Shown: positions 16,284 through 24,770, counted from the first letter of the stretch. The stretch: DNA of 64,000 nucleotides from Amycolatopsis lurida (GCF_900105055.1 NZ_FNTA01000004.1:310001-374000), one strand, 5' to 3'. The notes: a model not told the origin generated them from the sequence alone. A program made the numbers and translations.

Positions 16284-17258
16284 GCCACTGCCGTCGGGGC
16301 CGGTCACGATCACCCGGGTGCTCACAGCGGTGCCGAACGGGACGATCGTGACCTGCCACGTCTGCGGTTCCCCGACTTCGATGGTCGCCTTCGCCCGCCG
16401 CACCAGGGCGGGGACGCGGTCGACCTCCAGCGCGCGGAGGTCGAACCGCGGCACCTGGGCGCCCGTCGGCGCGAAGACCACGGTCAACCGCCGGTCCTCG
16501 ACGACCACGGTGATCACCTGCGAAACGTCCGCGGCCTGCGCCAGTGAGTCGATCGCCCGGCGCAACTCCCCTTCGCCCAGCAGGGATCTGTCGACGTCGA
16601 CGGTCGCGGAGCCCGAGGAGGACGTGGTCACGCTGGACTGGGTCTCTTCCGTCCGGGCAGGTGCTTCGGGCGCGAACAGTTCCGCGCGGAACAGGAACAG
16701 CACGAGCCCCGCGCCGAGCAGGAACCCGAGGACGGCGAGCGCGGAGAACCCGCAGCCCTCCGGCGGTTCCTGCACCAGGCTGGACTCCGGAGCGGAGTCG
16801 ATCGTGGCTTCGGCCGCGCGGCGTTCCCACGACGGCGGCGGCCGGTCCACGACCTCCGCCTTCCACGGCCGGTCCGGCGGGTACCGGACGACGAGGACGT
16901 CGCCCGGCCGGTAGTTCGGGATGTCGACCAGGTTGATGTGGTGGGCGACCTTCAGCCGGAACGTGGCCATACCGTCGGGGGCGACGGTGAAGACGAAGTC
17001 GACCGGGATGTCCCCGGTCTCGGTTCCCCCGGCGCGAAGGCTTTCGATCTTGGCGAGCGCGGCCACCGGAACGATCTTCGCCTCACCGGCACGTCGCGGT
17101 GCCCCGGCGAGGTGGAGCAGGATCCCGTAGACGATCGGGAGCCCGACACCGGTGACGATCAGCGGGACGTACTCGATGACGATGCCGGTGATGAACGCGC
17201 ACAAGGTCGTCCCGCTGATGATCCCGGTCAGGAACCCGCGGACAAGGGTGAGCGGCAT
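16263..17258 (-). CDS. Membrane protein with DUF3592-like and extracytoplasmic domains
   Basis: 331 residues from the ATG at 17258; GGAG lies 5 bases upstream, while a GTG two codons earlier would overlap that site. Two membrane segments at the N-terminus (about 6-52) are followed by a beta-rich domain (about 60-130, IPNYRPGDVLVVRYPPDRPWKAEVVD), a third membrane segment (about 172-195, FSALAVLGFLLGAGLVLFLF), a serine/threonine linker and a C-terminal soluble domain. The domain around YRPGDVLVVRYPP resembles the DUF3592-like domains encoded at 307-1690. It lies 14 bases downstream of a similar gene, so the two are one unit. Function unknown. Confidence 0.7.
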   Translation of the reverse strand: MPLTLVRGFLTGIISGTTLCAFITGIVIEYVPLIVTGVGLPIVYGILLHLAGAPRRAGEAKIVPVAALAKIESLRAGGTETGDIPVDFVFTVAPDGMATFRLKVAHHINLVDIPNYRPGDVLVVRYPPDRPWKAEVVDRPPPSWERRAAEATIDSAPESSLVQEPPEGCGFSALAVLGFLLGAGLVLFLFRAELFAPEAPARTEETQSSVTTSSSGSATVDVDRSLLGEGELRRAIDSLAQAADVSQVITVVVEDRRLTVVFAPTGAQVPRFDLRALEVDRVPALVRRAKATIEVGEPQTWQVTIVPFGTAVSTRVIVTGPDGSGSLADGG

Positions 17259-17272
17259 GGACACTCCAGAGC

Positions 17273-18121
17273 TCAGTTCGCGGACAGCCAGTCGCTGAGG
17301 GCGGGATGACGCCGCAGCGCCACGAAGATCTTCTTGTCATCGGCGGGTGAAGCCGGGTCGAACAGCACTTCCGCGCCGGCGATCGCGGTGTCGCCGGTGC
17401 GGCGGGTCACCCAGTGCCGGACGCCCGAGAGGTCGACGAAGGACACCGTCACATCCGCGCCGACGACCCGGGTGCCCGACTCGTCCCCGCCCATGCGCAC
17501 CTTCACTTCGACGAGCTCGGCGGGCACCCGGCGGCCGTGCCGCAGCAACTGGTCCCTGGTGCGCGCCAGTTCGGCTTGGTGCCGGGAAACTCCGACGGCG
17601 TACCACAGGGCCAGCACCGTCAGGACGAGCAGGAACGCGGGCGCCCACAGGTCGGCGTAGTACAGGAACCACCCCCAGAACCCCCACTTTTCGTCCTCGT
17701 GGAAGACGGGGTCGACCGCCGTGCCGACGGCGAGCGGCGGAAGCCACGCTCGTGACGATTCCCAGAGGCCGAGCGTACTGGCCGCGAAAGCCAGCACGAC
17801 CGGGAACGCCGGTCCCGGCCGCCGTCCTTGGTAGCGCCGCATCGCGGCTCGCGCGAGGTTGCCCGCGGCAAGACATCCGAGGAAGCCGAAAGTCCCCCAG
17901 ACCGAGCTGTACGGCGGCTCGCCGTCACCGCGGTCGTCGAAAATACTGTCGATCGCCATCGTGCGGAACTCCTCGAGGAGTGCGCCGAATCCGTACCCGG
18001 TCAGGAAGCCGCAGACCAGGGTGACCAGCGAAGCCAGGATCGCGACCGCGAGCAGGCGGCGATCTCCGCGCCACCGCTCGATCCGGTCGTGCCGGGCCTT
18101 GGCCGGGTCCACCGTGTTCAT
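17273..18121 (-). CDS. Four-TM membrane protein with DUF3592-like C-terminus
   Basis: 282 residues from the ATG at 18121; a GGAGGTGG sits 8 bases upstream, which favours it over GTG codons at 18124 and 18130. Four hydrophobic segments (about 22-47, 72-90, 100-120 and 155-178) precede a charged linker and a soluble domain (about 190-280) containing VRMGGDESGTRVVGADVTVSFVD-type strands and ending LFDPASPADDKKIFVALR. The organisation matches the protein at 307-1152, so the window holds two related clusters of these envelope proteins. No catalytic motif is visible. Confidence 0.7.
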   Translation of the reverse strand: MNTVDPAKARHDRIERWRGDRRLLAVAILASLVTLVCGFLTGYGFGALLEEFRTMAIDSIFDDRGDGEPPYSSVWGTFGFLGCLAAGNLARAAMRRYQGRRPGPAFPVVLAFAASTLGLWESSRAWLPPLAVGTAVDPVFHEDEKWGFWGWFLYYADLWAPAFLLVLTVLALWYAVGVSRHQAELARTRDQLLRHGRRVPAELVEVKVRMGGDESGTRVVGADVTVSFVDLSGVRHWVTRRTGDTAIAGAEVLFDPASPADDKKIFVALRRHPALSDWLSAN

Positions 18122-18192
18122 CACGTCCACCTCCGTTCGTACCGCGCCCAGCCTCCGCCGGGCCCAGCGCTACCGAACCCAGGTTTCGACTT

Positions 18193-18229
18193 CCTAATCT
18201 CATTAGGCAATTTCCAAATGGACTATGGT
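18193..18229 (+). promoter_or_regulatory. Operator and promoter of the TetR-SGNH operon
   Basis: A perfect inverted repeat CCTAAT-CTC-ATTAGG spans 18193-18207, followed by a TATGGT -10-like box at 18224-18229, only 13 bases before the TetR ATG at 18242. This local AT-rich island in a GC-rich region is the likely binding site of the adjacent TetR regulator. Confidence 0.6.
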
Positions 18230-18241
18230 ACGGTGGCGACC

Positions 18242-18814
18242 ATGGTGCGAGCGGGGCTGACGACGGAACGGGTGATCCGGGCGGGCGCGGAGCTTGCCGA
18301 TGAGATCGGCTTCGAGCACGTGACCCCGACCGAGCTCGCGAAACGGTGCGGCGTCAAGACCGCGAGCTTGTACTCGCACGTGAAGAACGCCCACGAACTG
18401 AAGACCGAGATCGCCCTGCTGGCCTTGGCCGAACTCGCCGACCTCGCCGCCACCGCGGTGGCGGGCCTGGCGGGCAAGGACGCGCTGATCGCCTTGGCGA
18501 ACGTCCACCGCGACTACGCCCTCGAACACCCGGGCCGGTTCACGGCAGCGAGGTTCCGGCTCGCCCCGGACAAGGCGGTCACCAGCGCCGGCGTCCGCCA
18601 CGCCGAACTGACACGGGCGATCCTGCGTGGCTACGACCTCGCCGAACCGCATCAGACACACGCGGTCCGGCTGCTGGGCAGTGTGTTCAGCGGTTTCGTC
18701 GGCCTGGAGGCCGCCGGAGGTTTCAGCCACAGCACCCCCGGCTCACAGGAGAGCTGGACCGAAATCCTCGACGCGCTCGACGTCCTGCTGCGCGCCTGGC
18801 CCCGAACGAAATGA
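18242..18814 (+). CDS. TetR-family regulator with WHG-type C-terminal domain
   Basis: 190 residues. The N-terminal helix-turn-helix runs from about 10 to 55 (TERVIRAGAELADEIGFEHV, then LAKRCGVKTASLYSHVKNAH). The C-terminal ligand domain has the pattern HPGRFTA and RLLGSVFSGFVGLEAAGGF, fitting the WHG-type TetR subgroup. The ATG at 18242 is used rather than an in-frame ATG at 18218, because the latter falls upstream of the -10 box. It lies behind its own palindromic operator and overlaps the next gene by four bases (ATGA). Expected to be an autorepressor controlling the hydrolase that follows. Confidence 0.8.
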   Translation: MVRAGLTTERVIRAGAELADEIGFEHVTPTELAKRCGVKTASLYSHVKNAHELKTEIALLALAELADLAATAVAGLAGKDALIALANVHRDYALEHPGRFTAARFRLAPDKAVTSAGVRHAELTRAILRGYDLAEPHQTHAVRLLGSVFSGFVGLEAAGGFSHSTPGSQESWTEILDALDVLLRAWPRTK

Positions 18815-19971
18815 ACGGAAGAATGCTCACGACCCCGATCACCGCCGGCCTCGTCCGCGGCGCGCTCGACCTCGAGTCCACCGAGCGCGGTGTACTCCCC
18901 CACCGGCTGCCCGCGCGGGCCAGGCGGCAGATCCCCGACGGCCAGCTGACCATGGCGGAATCACAGCCGTCCGGCGTGCGGCTGGTCTTCCGCACCGCGG
19001 CATCCTTCGTCGAACTCGACGTCCTGGCCACCAAACGGGTCTTCGTCGGCACCCCGCCTCGGCCCGACGGCGTCTACGAACTGTTCGTCGACGGCAGGCG
19101 CTCAGGGCAGGCGAGCGTGCCCGACGGCGACACGATCAGCGTCGACCTGGCGACCGGTGCCGCCCGGCACGAGCCCGGCCCCGTGCGCACCCTGCGGTTC
19201 GACGGCCTGCCCGGCCACGAGAAGACCGTCGAAATCTGGCTGCCGCACAACGAGACGACCCGCCTGGTCGCCCTGCGCACCGACGAGTCCGTCCACAGTG
19301 CACAGTCGAGCGACCGGAAGACCTGGCTGCACCACGGCAGCTCGATCAGTCACGGCTCCAACGCGACGACCCCGACCGGCACGTGGCCTGCCACGGCCGC
19401 GGCCCTCGCCGGGGTGGACCTGGTCAACCTGGGCTTCAGCGGCAGCGCGCTGCTCGACCCGTTCACCGCCCGCGCGATGCGGGACACGGCCGCCGACGTC
19501 ATCAGCGTCAAGATCGGCATCAACGTCGTCAACGCCGACCTGATGCGGCTGCGCGCGTTCGGGCCGGCGGTGCACGGTTTCCTCGACACGATCAGGGAAG
19601 GCCATCCCGCCACGCCGCTGCTGGTCGTCTCGCCGATCCATTGCCCCATCCACGAACACACGCCGGGGCCGGGCGAGTTCGACCCGGACGCCCTGCGCGA
19701 GGGGAAAGTGCGCTTCAGGGCCACCGGTGATCCCGCGGAAACCGCCTCGGGAAAGCTGACCCTCACCGTGATCCGCGACGAACTCGCCCGCATCGTCAAG
19801 GAACGGAGCGTGACCGATCCGAACCTGCGCTACCTCGACGGCCTGGAACTGTACGGCGAGGCGGACCACGCCGAACTGCCGCTGCCCGACGCCCTCCACC
19901 CGGACGCGGCCACGCACCGGCTCATCGGAGAGCGCTTCGCGCGCCTGGCCTTCGACGCCGCGCTCACGTGA
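18811..19971 (+). CDS. SGNH/GDSL hydrolase with N-terminal beta-sandwich
   Basis: 386 residues from the ATG overlapping the TetR stop; an alternative ATG lies at 18823. The N-terminal half (about 20-165) is a beta-sandwich of the kind found in SsfX3-like GDSL acyltransferases. The SGNH domain follows, with block I as LHHGSSISHGSN (nucleophile Ser about 176), block II as NLGFSGSALLDPF, block III as KIGINVVN (oxyanion Asn), and block V as DALHPDAATH (Asp/His about 358-361). No signal peptide, so it acts in the cytoplasm on an ester or acyl group. Pairing with TetR suggests induction by its own substrate. Confidence 0.8.
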   Translation: MNGRMLTTPITAGLVRGALDLESTERGVLPHRLPARARRQIPDGQLTMAESQPSGVRLVFRTAASFVELDVLATKRVFVGTPPRPDGVYELFVDGRRSGQASVPDGDTISVDLATGAARHEPGPVRTLRFDGLPGHEKTVEIWLPHNETTRLVALRTDESVHSAQSSDRKTWLHHGSSISHGSNATTPTGTWPATAAALAGVDLVNLGFSGSALLDPFTARAMRDTAADVISVKIGINVVNADLMRLRAFGPAVHGFLDTIREGHPATPLLVVSPIHCPIHEHTPGPGEFDPDALREGKVRFRATGDPAETASGKLTLTVIRDELARIVKERSVTDPNLRYLDGLELYGEADHAELPLPDALHPDAATHRLIGERFARLAFDAALT

Positions 19972-20082
19972 TCACCGTTTGCTGTGCGCGTATCCGTCGG
20001 TAGCCCGAACGGCGGGTACCTATTTTTCTTCCTGTCCAACGAAAGTCGGTATCCGCCCCCGGTGCGGCGGATCACCATGATC

Positions 20083-20102
20083 GGCACCGGATCACCGGTG
20101 CC
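20083..20102. terminator. Hairpin in the 221-base gap before the protease gene
   Basis: GGCACCGG-ATCA-CCGGTGCC is a perfect 8-bp stem. The gap 19972-20192 holds no gene. It also has GGCGGGTACC at 20011-20020 against GGTATCCGCC at 20048-20057 (one mismatch), flanking a T-rich stretch that probably contains the promoter of the downstream protease gene. Confidence 0.4.
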
Positions 20103-20192
20103 GGGTCACCTTGGCCGTGCCCGGCTACCCCACCGTGTCCAGTGCGGCCACCCCTCGCGCTGGATGTCCCCTCGCGAAAGTGAGACACCGGT

Positions 20193-21287
20193 ATGCGCAC
20201 AAACCCCTTAGCCCGTACCGCCACGACACTGGTGGCCGCGGCCGCGGTCGTCGGCTTCCTCGCCCCGTCCACGGCCACCGCCACCACCATCGCGGGCTAC
20301 TCCCCCACGGTGCAGCACGAGGCGGTGACGTCCCTCGCCGCCGAAGCCGGGATCAGCCAGGCCGCCGCCGTCGAGTTCCTCCGGACGCAGACGGCGAGCG
20401 TCGAGAAGCTGCAGCAGGTCACCGCGTCGCTCGGCGCGCGTGCCGCCGACGGGTATCTCGACGACGCCGCCAAGCCGGTCGTGAACGTGCTCGACCAGGC
20501 CGCCGCGGACCAGGTGACCGCGACCGGGGCGCAGGCCCGGATCGTCAAGCACTCCAGTGCCGCGCTGGCGGGGGCGCAGAACGCCCTGCAGGCGCTGCCG
20601 TCGGTCACGCACACCTCGATCGGTCTCGACCCGAAGGCCAACCAGGTCGTGCTGACCATCTCCGACGCGGCGAAGGGCACCGAAGCCCTTGTGAAGGCCG
20701 CCGAAGCGCTCGGCGACCGCGTCCGCGTGGAGCGGACCACCGGCGAGATGCACACCGCGATCTACAACGGCGAGGCCATCACCGGCGGCGGCACCCGGTG
20801 CTCGGTCGGGTTCAACACCAACCGCGGCGGCCAGAACTACATCCTCGACGCCGGCCACTGCACCCGTGCGGTGTCGCAGTGGAACGTCGGGCCGTCGCAG
20901 GGCGCCAGCTTCCCGACCAACGACTACGGCCTGATCCGCAACACCACCGGCAGCGCGCCCGGCGCGGTCACCCTGTGGAACGGCTCCACTCAGCGGATCG
21001 CCTCCGCCGGTACCGCCACCGTCGGGCAGCGGATCAGCAAGAGCGGCAGCACCACCCGCCTCACCTCGGGTTCGGTGCAGCGGCTGAACGTCACGGTGAA
21101 CTACGCCGAAGGCGCGGTGCACCAGCTGATCCAGACCAACGCGCTGGCCAACCCCGGCGACTCGGGCGGCTGCCTGTTCTCCGGCAGCGTCGGCCTCGGC
21201 ATCACCTCCGGCAAGGGCAGTGGTACTTCGTACTACCAGCCGATCGGCGAGGCACTGAGCGCCTACAGCGTCACGCTCAACCCGTAA
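20193..21287 (+). CDS. Secreted S1 protease of the streptogrisin / alpha-lytic type
   Basis: 364 residues: signal peptide (about 1-30, cleavage near ATA-TTI), a pro-region of the alpha-lytic type (about 40-190) needed for folding, and a mature chymotrypsin-like domain beginning near AIYNGEAITGG. The catalytic triad is visible as His in LDAGHCTR (about 222), Asp in TNDYGLIRN (about 244) and Ser in NPGDSGGCLF (about 324). Cysteines around GTRCSVGF/AGHC and GGCLF give the usual disulfide. It cleaves proteins outside the cell after autoprocessing. Monocistronic, with a perfect-stem hairpin upstream. Confidence 0.9.
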   Translation: MRTNPLARTATTLVAAAAVVGFLAPSTATATTIAGYSPTVQHEAVTSLAAEAGISQAAAVEFLRTQTASVEKLQQVTASLGARAADGYLDDAAKPVVNVLDQAAADQVTATGAQARIVKHSSAALAGAQNALQALPSVTHTSIGLDPKANQVVLTISDAAKGTEALVKAAEALGDRVRVERTTGEMHTAIYNGEAITGGGTRCSVGFNTNRGGQNYILDAGHCTRAVSQWNVGPSQGASFPTNDYGLIRNTTGSAPGAVTLWNGSTQRIASAGTATVGQRISKSGSTTRLTSGSVQRLNVTVNYAEGAVHQLIQTNALANPGDSGGCLFSGSVGLGITSGKGSGTSYYQPIGEALSAYSVTLNP

Positions 21288-21308
21288 GCGCCTCCCGCCG
21301 GGCCCCGG

Positions 21309-22205
21309 TCACCCCGACCGGGGCTCGGCCCGCGCGTGGAAGTGGCCGACCAGATGGTCGCGAAATCTTTGGGCGGCAACGGAAAGGTACGTATCCTCGC
21401 GCCACGCGACGCTGAGCACGCGCCGGCATTCGGGGTCGTCGACGTCGAGCCAGACCACCGCCGAACCGGTGACGGCGCGCAGCCCCAGAGCAGGCACCAA
21501 CGCGATGCCGAGACCCGCGTCGATGAGCTGAAAGAGCACCGCGGCTTCGTCTCCCTCGCAGACGACGTGCAGATCGAGCCCGGCTTTCGCGAAAAGACGA
21601 TCGACGAGCGCACGCTGCCAGTAACCGGGGCGCGTGGTGAGGAACGGCTCACCCTCGAGATCCGCCAGGCCGACCCTGCCGCGCCCGGCGAGCCGGTGCC
21701 CGGCGGGCACGCAGAGCATCACCGCTTCGTCGAGGAGCACGCGACTACGGATGTCGTCGCCCGTCAAGGGTTGCGACGTGACGCACAGGTCGACGTCGCC
21801 GGCTTTCAGCTTCTCCGCCATCCCCTCCCCAGACGCCTGGGAAAGCCGTAGGTCCACCAGCGGGTGACCGGGGACGAAGGTGCGAAGCGGTTCGGTGAGG
21901 ACGAGCAGGCTTTCGGCCGCGACGGCGACGGTGCCGCGTTCCAGCCCGGCGGCATCGTCGAGTTCCTGACGGGCGTCGTCGAGTTCGGCCAGCGCCCGGT
22001 CGACGCGGCGGAGGAACGCGGTGCCGAACCGGTTGAGCCGGATCCGGCGGCCGTGCCGGTCGAACAGCGGTACGCCGAGGTCGTTCTCCAGCCTGGCCAA
22101 GGTCCGGCTGAGCGAGGGTTGCGCGACACGCAGCTTTTCGGCGGCGCGGCCGACGTGTTCGAGCCGGGCGACCGTCTGGAAGTACCGGAGCGCCAGAAGA
22201 TCCAC
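21309..22205 (-). CDS. LysR-type regulator
   Basis: 298 residues. The N-terminal winged helix (about 1-60) reads LRYFQTVARLEHVGRAAEKL then QPSLSRTLARLENDLGVPLF, the canonical LysR pattern. The rest is the periplasmic-binding-like effector domain. It is divergent from a membrane protein / multicopper oxidase operon, with 80 bases between starts. LysR proteins usually control the divergent operon, so metal or redox-dependent control of the oxidase is a testable inference. It is convergent with the streptogrisin-like protease, with a 21-base gap. Confidence 0.85.
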   Translation of the reverse strand: MDLLALRYFQTVARLEHVGRAAEKLRVAQPSLSRTLARLENDLGVPLFDRHGRRIRLNRFGTAFLRRVDRALAELDDARQELDDAAGLERGTVAVAAESLLVLTEPLRTFVPGHPLVDLRLSQASGEGMAEKLKAGDVDLCVTSQPLTGDDIRSRVLLDEAVMLCVPAGHRLAGRGRVGLADLEGEPFLTTRPGYWQRALVDRLFAKAGLDLHVVCEGDEAAVLFQLIDAGLGIALVPALGLRAVTGSAVVWLDVDDPECRRVLSVAWREDTYLSVAAQRFRDHLVGHFHARAEPRSG

Positions 22206-22243
22206 TGCTGATACCTCGCCTGTTATGAGCAGATAACCGATCT

Positions 22244-22258
22244 TGTCTTGGACAGCAT
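22244..22258. promoter_or_regulatory. 15-base motif shared with the beta-lactamase promoter region
   Basis: TGTCTTGGACAGCAT lies in the LysR / membrane-protein divergent gap. The identical 15 bases occur at 44600-44614, in the other LysR divergent gap of the window. The core TGTC-TTG-GACA is an inverted repeat and includes TTGGAC, a possible -35 box for the rightward gene. Upstream TTATGAGCAGATAAC adds a second imperfect palindrome in this gap. Confidence 0.5.
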
Positions 22259-22285
22259 AAGGCGTCGGCTCCTACGTTCGAGCAC

Positions 22286-22693
22286 GTGAGTGAAACCCTG
22301 ACCAGCCCGAGCCGGACGGCGCACGGCACGCTGGTGGTGAACCGGGTGCTGGTGAGCGCCCACGCCGTCGCGATCATCGGCCAGCCGGTGTTCGCCGGCG
22401 GCTATCTCGGCGGTGACTACGACATGCTCTGGCTGCACCGCTGGGGCGCCGACGCCGTTTCGTACCTGGCGTACGCGCAGATCCTCGCGGCACTGGTCCT
22501 GTGGCTGGTCCGCGGACCGCGCTGGCTGTTCTGGATCAGCCTGCTGCTCGCGCTGGGCGAGACCGGGCAGTATCTCGCCGGAATGAAGGGCGCGCTCGAT
22601 CTGCACGTCCCGCTCGGCGTCGCTCTCGTCACCGCGACGGTGCTGACGACCGTCGCCGTCTGGCGGCCGCAGACCTGGCGGGCCGACCGATGA
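22286..22693 (+). CDS. Four-TM membrane protein paired with multicopper oxidase
   Basis: 135 residues from a GTG. Four hydrophobic segments (about 18-42, 58-77, 80-100 and 107-128) with few charged residues between them; LHRWGADAVSYLAYAQ precedes TM2. No known domain. It overlaps the oxidase gene by four bases (ATGA), so they are translationally coupled. A role as membrane anchor, electron donor contact or copper-handling partner of the oxidase is inferred only from this coupling. Confidence 0.75.
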   Translation: MSETLTSPSRTAHGTLVVNRVLVSAHAVAIIGQPVFAGGYLGGDYDMLWLHRWGADAVSYLAYAQILAALVLWLVRGPRWLFWISLLLALGETGQYLAGMKGALDLHVPLGVALVTATVLTTVAVWRPQTWRADR

Positions 22694-24258
22694 CTCGGCG
22701 ACTGCCCCGCAGGGCCTTCCTCGGGCTCGCCGGCGGGGCCGGTGTCCTCGTCGCCGCGGGGATCACGGCTCCCCGCCTGCTCGCGCAGGGCGCTCCGGGG
22801 ACCGGCGAGTTGCTGCGCAGCGGCCTCCCGTTGCCAGAGCCCTTCCGTGTTCCGCTGCCGATCCCGCCGGTCCTGCGTCCACAAAGGACCGCCGACGCCG
22901 ATCACTACACGATCACCCAGCGGGCGGCGACGGCCGAGATCCTGCCCGGCGTCCGGACACCGATCTGGGGCTACGACGGGATCTTTCCCGGCCCGACGAT
23001 CGAGTCGCGGCGGGGCCGGACGGTGGTGGCGCGCCACCGCAACGAACTTCCCGTGCCGACCGTGGTCCATCTGCACGGCGGGCACACCCCCGCCGACTCC
23101 GACGGCTATCCGACCGATCTCGTCCTGCCGCGATCCGGCTGGAGCATCGCGCATACCGGGCACGGAATGGCCGACGCTCGCGCCCGGATCTCGAACGGGG
23201 AGCGTGACTACGTCTTCCCGCTGCGGCAACGGGCCGCGACCCTCTGGTACCACGACCATCGCATGGATTTCACCGGTCCGGCCGTGTACCGGGGCCTGGC
23301 CGGCTTCCATCTGGTCCGCGACGACGAGGAAGACTCGCTGGGGCTCCCGTCCGGAGACCGCGAGCTGCCACTGATGATCGCCGATCGGTCTTTCGACGAG
23401 GACGGCGCCTTCGCCTATCCCTCGCTCGACCGGTCGCTGCGGACCACACCGGGCGTCGAAAGTGCTTATGTGGAAGGCGTTTTCGGTGACGTCATCCTGG
23501 TCAACGGCGCGCCTTGGCCAGTGCACGAGGTGGCGGCCGTCAAGTACCGCCTGCGTGTCCTCAACGGCTCCAACGCCCGGCGCTACGACCTGGCGCTGGA
23601 CCCGCCGCCGCCCGGCGGAGGCGGTTTCGTGCAGATCGGCGCCGACCAAGGCCTCCTGGACGCGCCGCGCGAACACGACCACCTCCCCATCGCGCCGGCG
23701 GAACGGTACGACCTCGTCGTCGACTTCGGCCGGTATCCGGTCGGCACCGAGGTCACCCTCGTGAACCGGCTCGGCACCGGTTCGACCGCCAAGGTCATGC
23801 GGTTCGTCGTCGCACGCCGCGCGGCGGACGACAGCCGCGTTCCGGCGAAACTCGGCGAAATCCCGCCGCTCGGTCGCGACCAGGCCACGACCACGCGGGA
23901 TTTCTCGTTCCGGGCGGGCACCGTCCACGGCCGCGCGGGCTGGGTGATCGGCGGAGAACCGTTCTCGCCGGACGTGATGTCGGCGAGCCCGCGCCTCGGC
24001 GACACGGAGATCTGGCGGTTCGTCGCCGACATCCACCATCCCGTGCACCTGCACCTGGTGGGCTTCCGGATCCTCTCGCGGGGCGGGCGGCCACCGGGGC
24101 CGTTCGACGGCGGTATCAAGGACACCGTGGACCTGGCCCCTGGCGAGTCGGTCGAGGTCATCGCGCGGTTCGACGGCTATCGCGGCCGCTACGTCTTCCA
24201 TTGCCACAACGCCGAACACGAGGACATGGCGATGATGGCGAACTTCGAGGTGGTCTGA
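22690..24258 (+). CDS. Tat-exported multicopper oxidase (laccase / CotA / bilirubin-oxidase-like)
   Basis: 522 residues. The N-terminus has a twin-arginine signal (LPRRAFLGLAGG, then a hydrophobic stretch ending LLAQ), so it is exported folded with copper. Three cupredoxin domains are implied by all four copper-ligand motifs: HLHGGH (about 125-130), WYHDHRM (about 186), HPVHLHLVGF (about 450) and HCHNAEHEDMAMM (about 503), the last giving the type 1 copper Cys, His and an axial Met. The enzyme couples one-electron oxidation of phenols or metal ions to reduction of oxygen to water. A strong terminator follows at once. Confidence 0.9.
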   Translation: MTRRLPRRAFLGLAGGAGVLVAAGITAPRLLAQGAPGTGELLRSGLPLPEPFRVPLPIPPVLRPQRTADADHYTITQRAATAEILPGVRTPIWGYDGIFPGPTIESRRGRTVVARHRNELPVPTVVHLHGGHTPADSDGYPTDLVLPRSGWSIAHTGHGMADARARISNGERDYVFPLRQRAATLWYHDHRMDFTGPAVYRGLAGFHLVRDDEEDSLGLPSGDRELPLMIADRSFDEDGAFAYPSLDRSLRTTPGVESAYVEGVFGDVILVNGAPWPVHEVAAVKYRLRVLNGSNARRYDLALDPPPPGGGGFVQIGADQGLLDAPREHDHLPIAPAERYDLVVDFGRYPVGTEVTLVNRLGTGSTAKVMRFVVARRAADDSRVPAKLGEIPPLGRDQATTTRDFSFRAGTVHGRAGWVIGGEPFSPDVMSASPRLGDTEIWRFVADIHHPVHLHLVGFRILSRGGRPPGPFDGGIKDTVDLAPGESVEVIARFDGYRGRYVFHCHNAEHEDMAMMANFEVV

Positions 24259-24260
24259 GG

Positions 24261-24305
24261 GTGCCGGGAAAGGGTCGCTCAGGACGAACGACCCTTTCCC
24301 GGCAC
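24261..24305. terminator. Terminator after the multicopper oxidase
   Basis: Perfect 17-bp stem, 24261-24277 with 24289-24305 (GTGCCGGGAAAGGGTCG and its complement), 11-base loop, starting 2 bases after the oxidase stop. It also ends 13 bases from the stop of the convergent small gene and can serve both directions. Confidence 0.85.
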
Positions 24306-24318
24306 ATCCGGCCAGGGC

Positions 24319-24522
24319 TCAGCTCACGCCGAGCAAGGCCGCGAGTGCCTGGACCAAGGACGCGGACAGCCCCGCGATCGTGCTGTCGAGGTATTCGGCG
24401 ATCGGGGTCAGTTCCGCCGCGGAGGCCGAGCCGCCGAAGACGGCCAGCATCGGCACCGCCAGCAGGCCGGCGGCCAGGCCGCGTTTCGCCCACCGGCGGG
24501 TGGTGCTCCGGGTGTCGCTCAT
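24319..24522 (-). CDS. Tiny secreted amphipathic peptide precursor
   Basis: 67 residues from the ATG at 24522, preceded by GAGAGGAC. The N-terminus is RSTTRRWAKRGLAAGLLAV, a classical Sec signal with a basic n-region and hydrophobic core, with a likely cleavage in SASA-AELT. The mature part would be about 32 residues: AELTPIAEYLDSTIAGLSAS followed by LVQALAALLGVS. It is acidic, cysteine-free and looks like an amphipathic helix. No family is recognised. Candidates are a surface-active peptide, a signal or a small membrane-interacting protein. A longer in-frame start at 24615 would put the signal peptide in the middle and is rejected. Confidence 0.6.
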   Translation of the reverse strand: MSDTRSTTRRWAKRGLAAGLLAVPMLAVFGGSASAAELTPIAEYLDSTIAGLSASLVQALAALLGVS

Positions 24523-24584
24523 GGTGTTCGTCCTCTCGACTGGTGAGTGCGCGGACAGGGGACCGCACGCCGAGGAGGATGGCT

Positions 24585-24631
24585 TGATCATCGAAGGCCG
24601 GACAAGGCGTTTCACCTCCCTTTGATGATCA
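24585..24631. promoter_or_regulatory. Long imperfect inverted repeat upstream of the small secreted peptide
   Basis: TGATCATCGAAGG (24585-24597) and CCTTTGATGATCA (24619-24631) pair over 13 bases with one mismatch, 21 bases apart. It lies 60-110 bases upstream of the peptide start, in its promoter or leader. It could be an operator for a dimer or an RNA hairpin. The rest of the gap to 24733 shows nothing further. Confidence 0.45.
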
Positions 24632-24733
24632 GGAAACAGCCGTCGCTCGTTCGAGTGAAACCCGTTAACACAGCCGCCTACCGGCGAGTAACACGCCGTT
24701 CACCCCCGTGAGCGGCAGGTCACTTCTTATTCT

Positions 24734-24761
24734 GTTGGACTTTTCGTCCAACACTTATACA
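24734..24761 (+). promoter_or_regulatory. Promoter and palindromic operator of the RidA operon, probably leaderless
   Basis: GTTGGAC-TTTTC-GTCCAAC (24734-24752) is a perfect 7-bp inverted repeat covering a TTGGAC -35-like box. TATACA at 24756-24761 is a -10 box placing the transcript start about 7-10 bases later, at or next to the GTG at 24771. No Shine-Dalgarno precedes that GTG, so a leaderless message is likely. The YheO-type regulator encoded in the operon is the natural binder. Confidence 0.65.
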
Positions 24762-24770
24762 GTCAGTCTC

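Noticed and set aside
22417-24219. 600-residue minus-strand frame
   Set aside because: Antisense to the multicopper oxidase, which has all copper-ligand motifs; the antisense product shows no recognisable motif.
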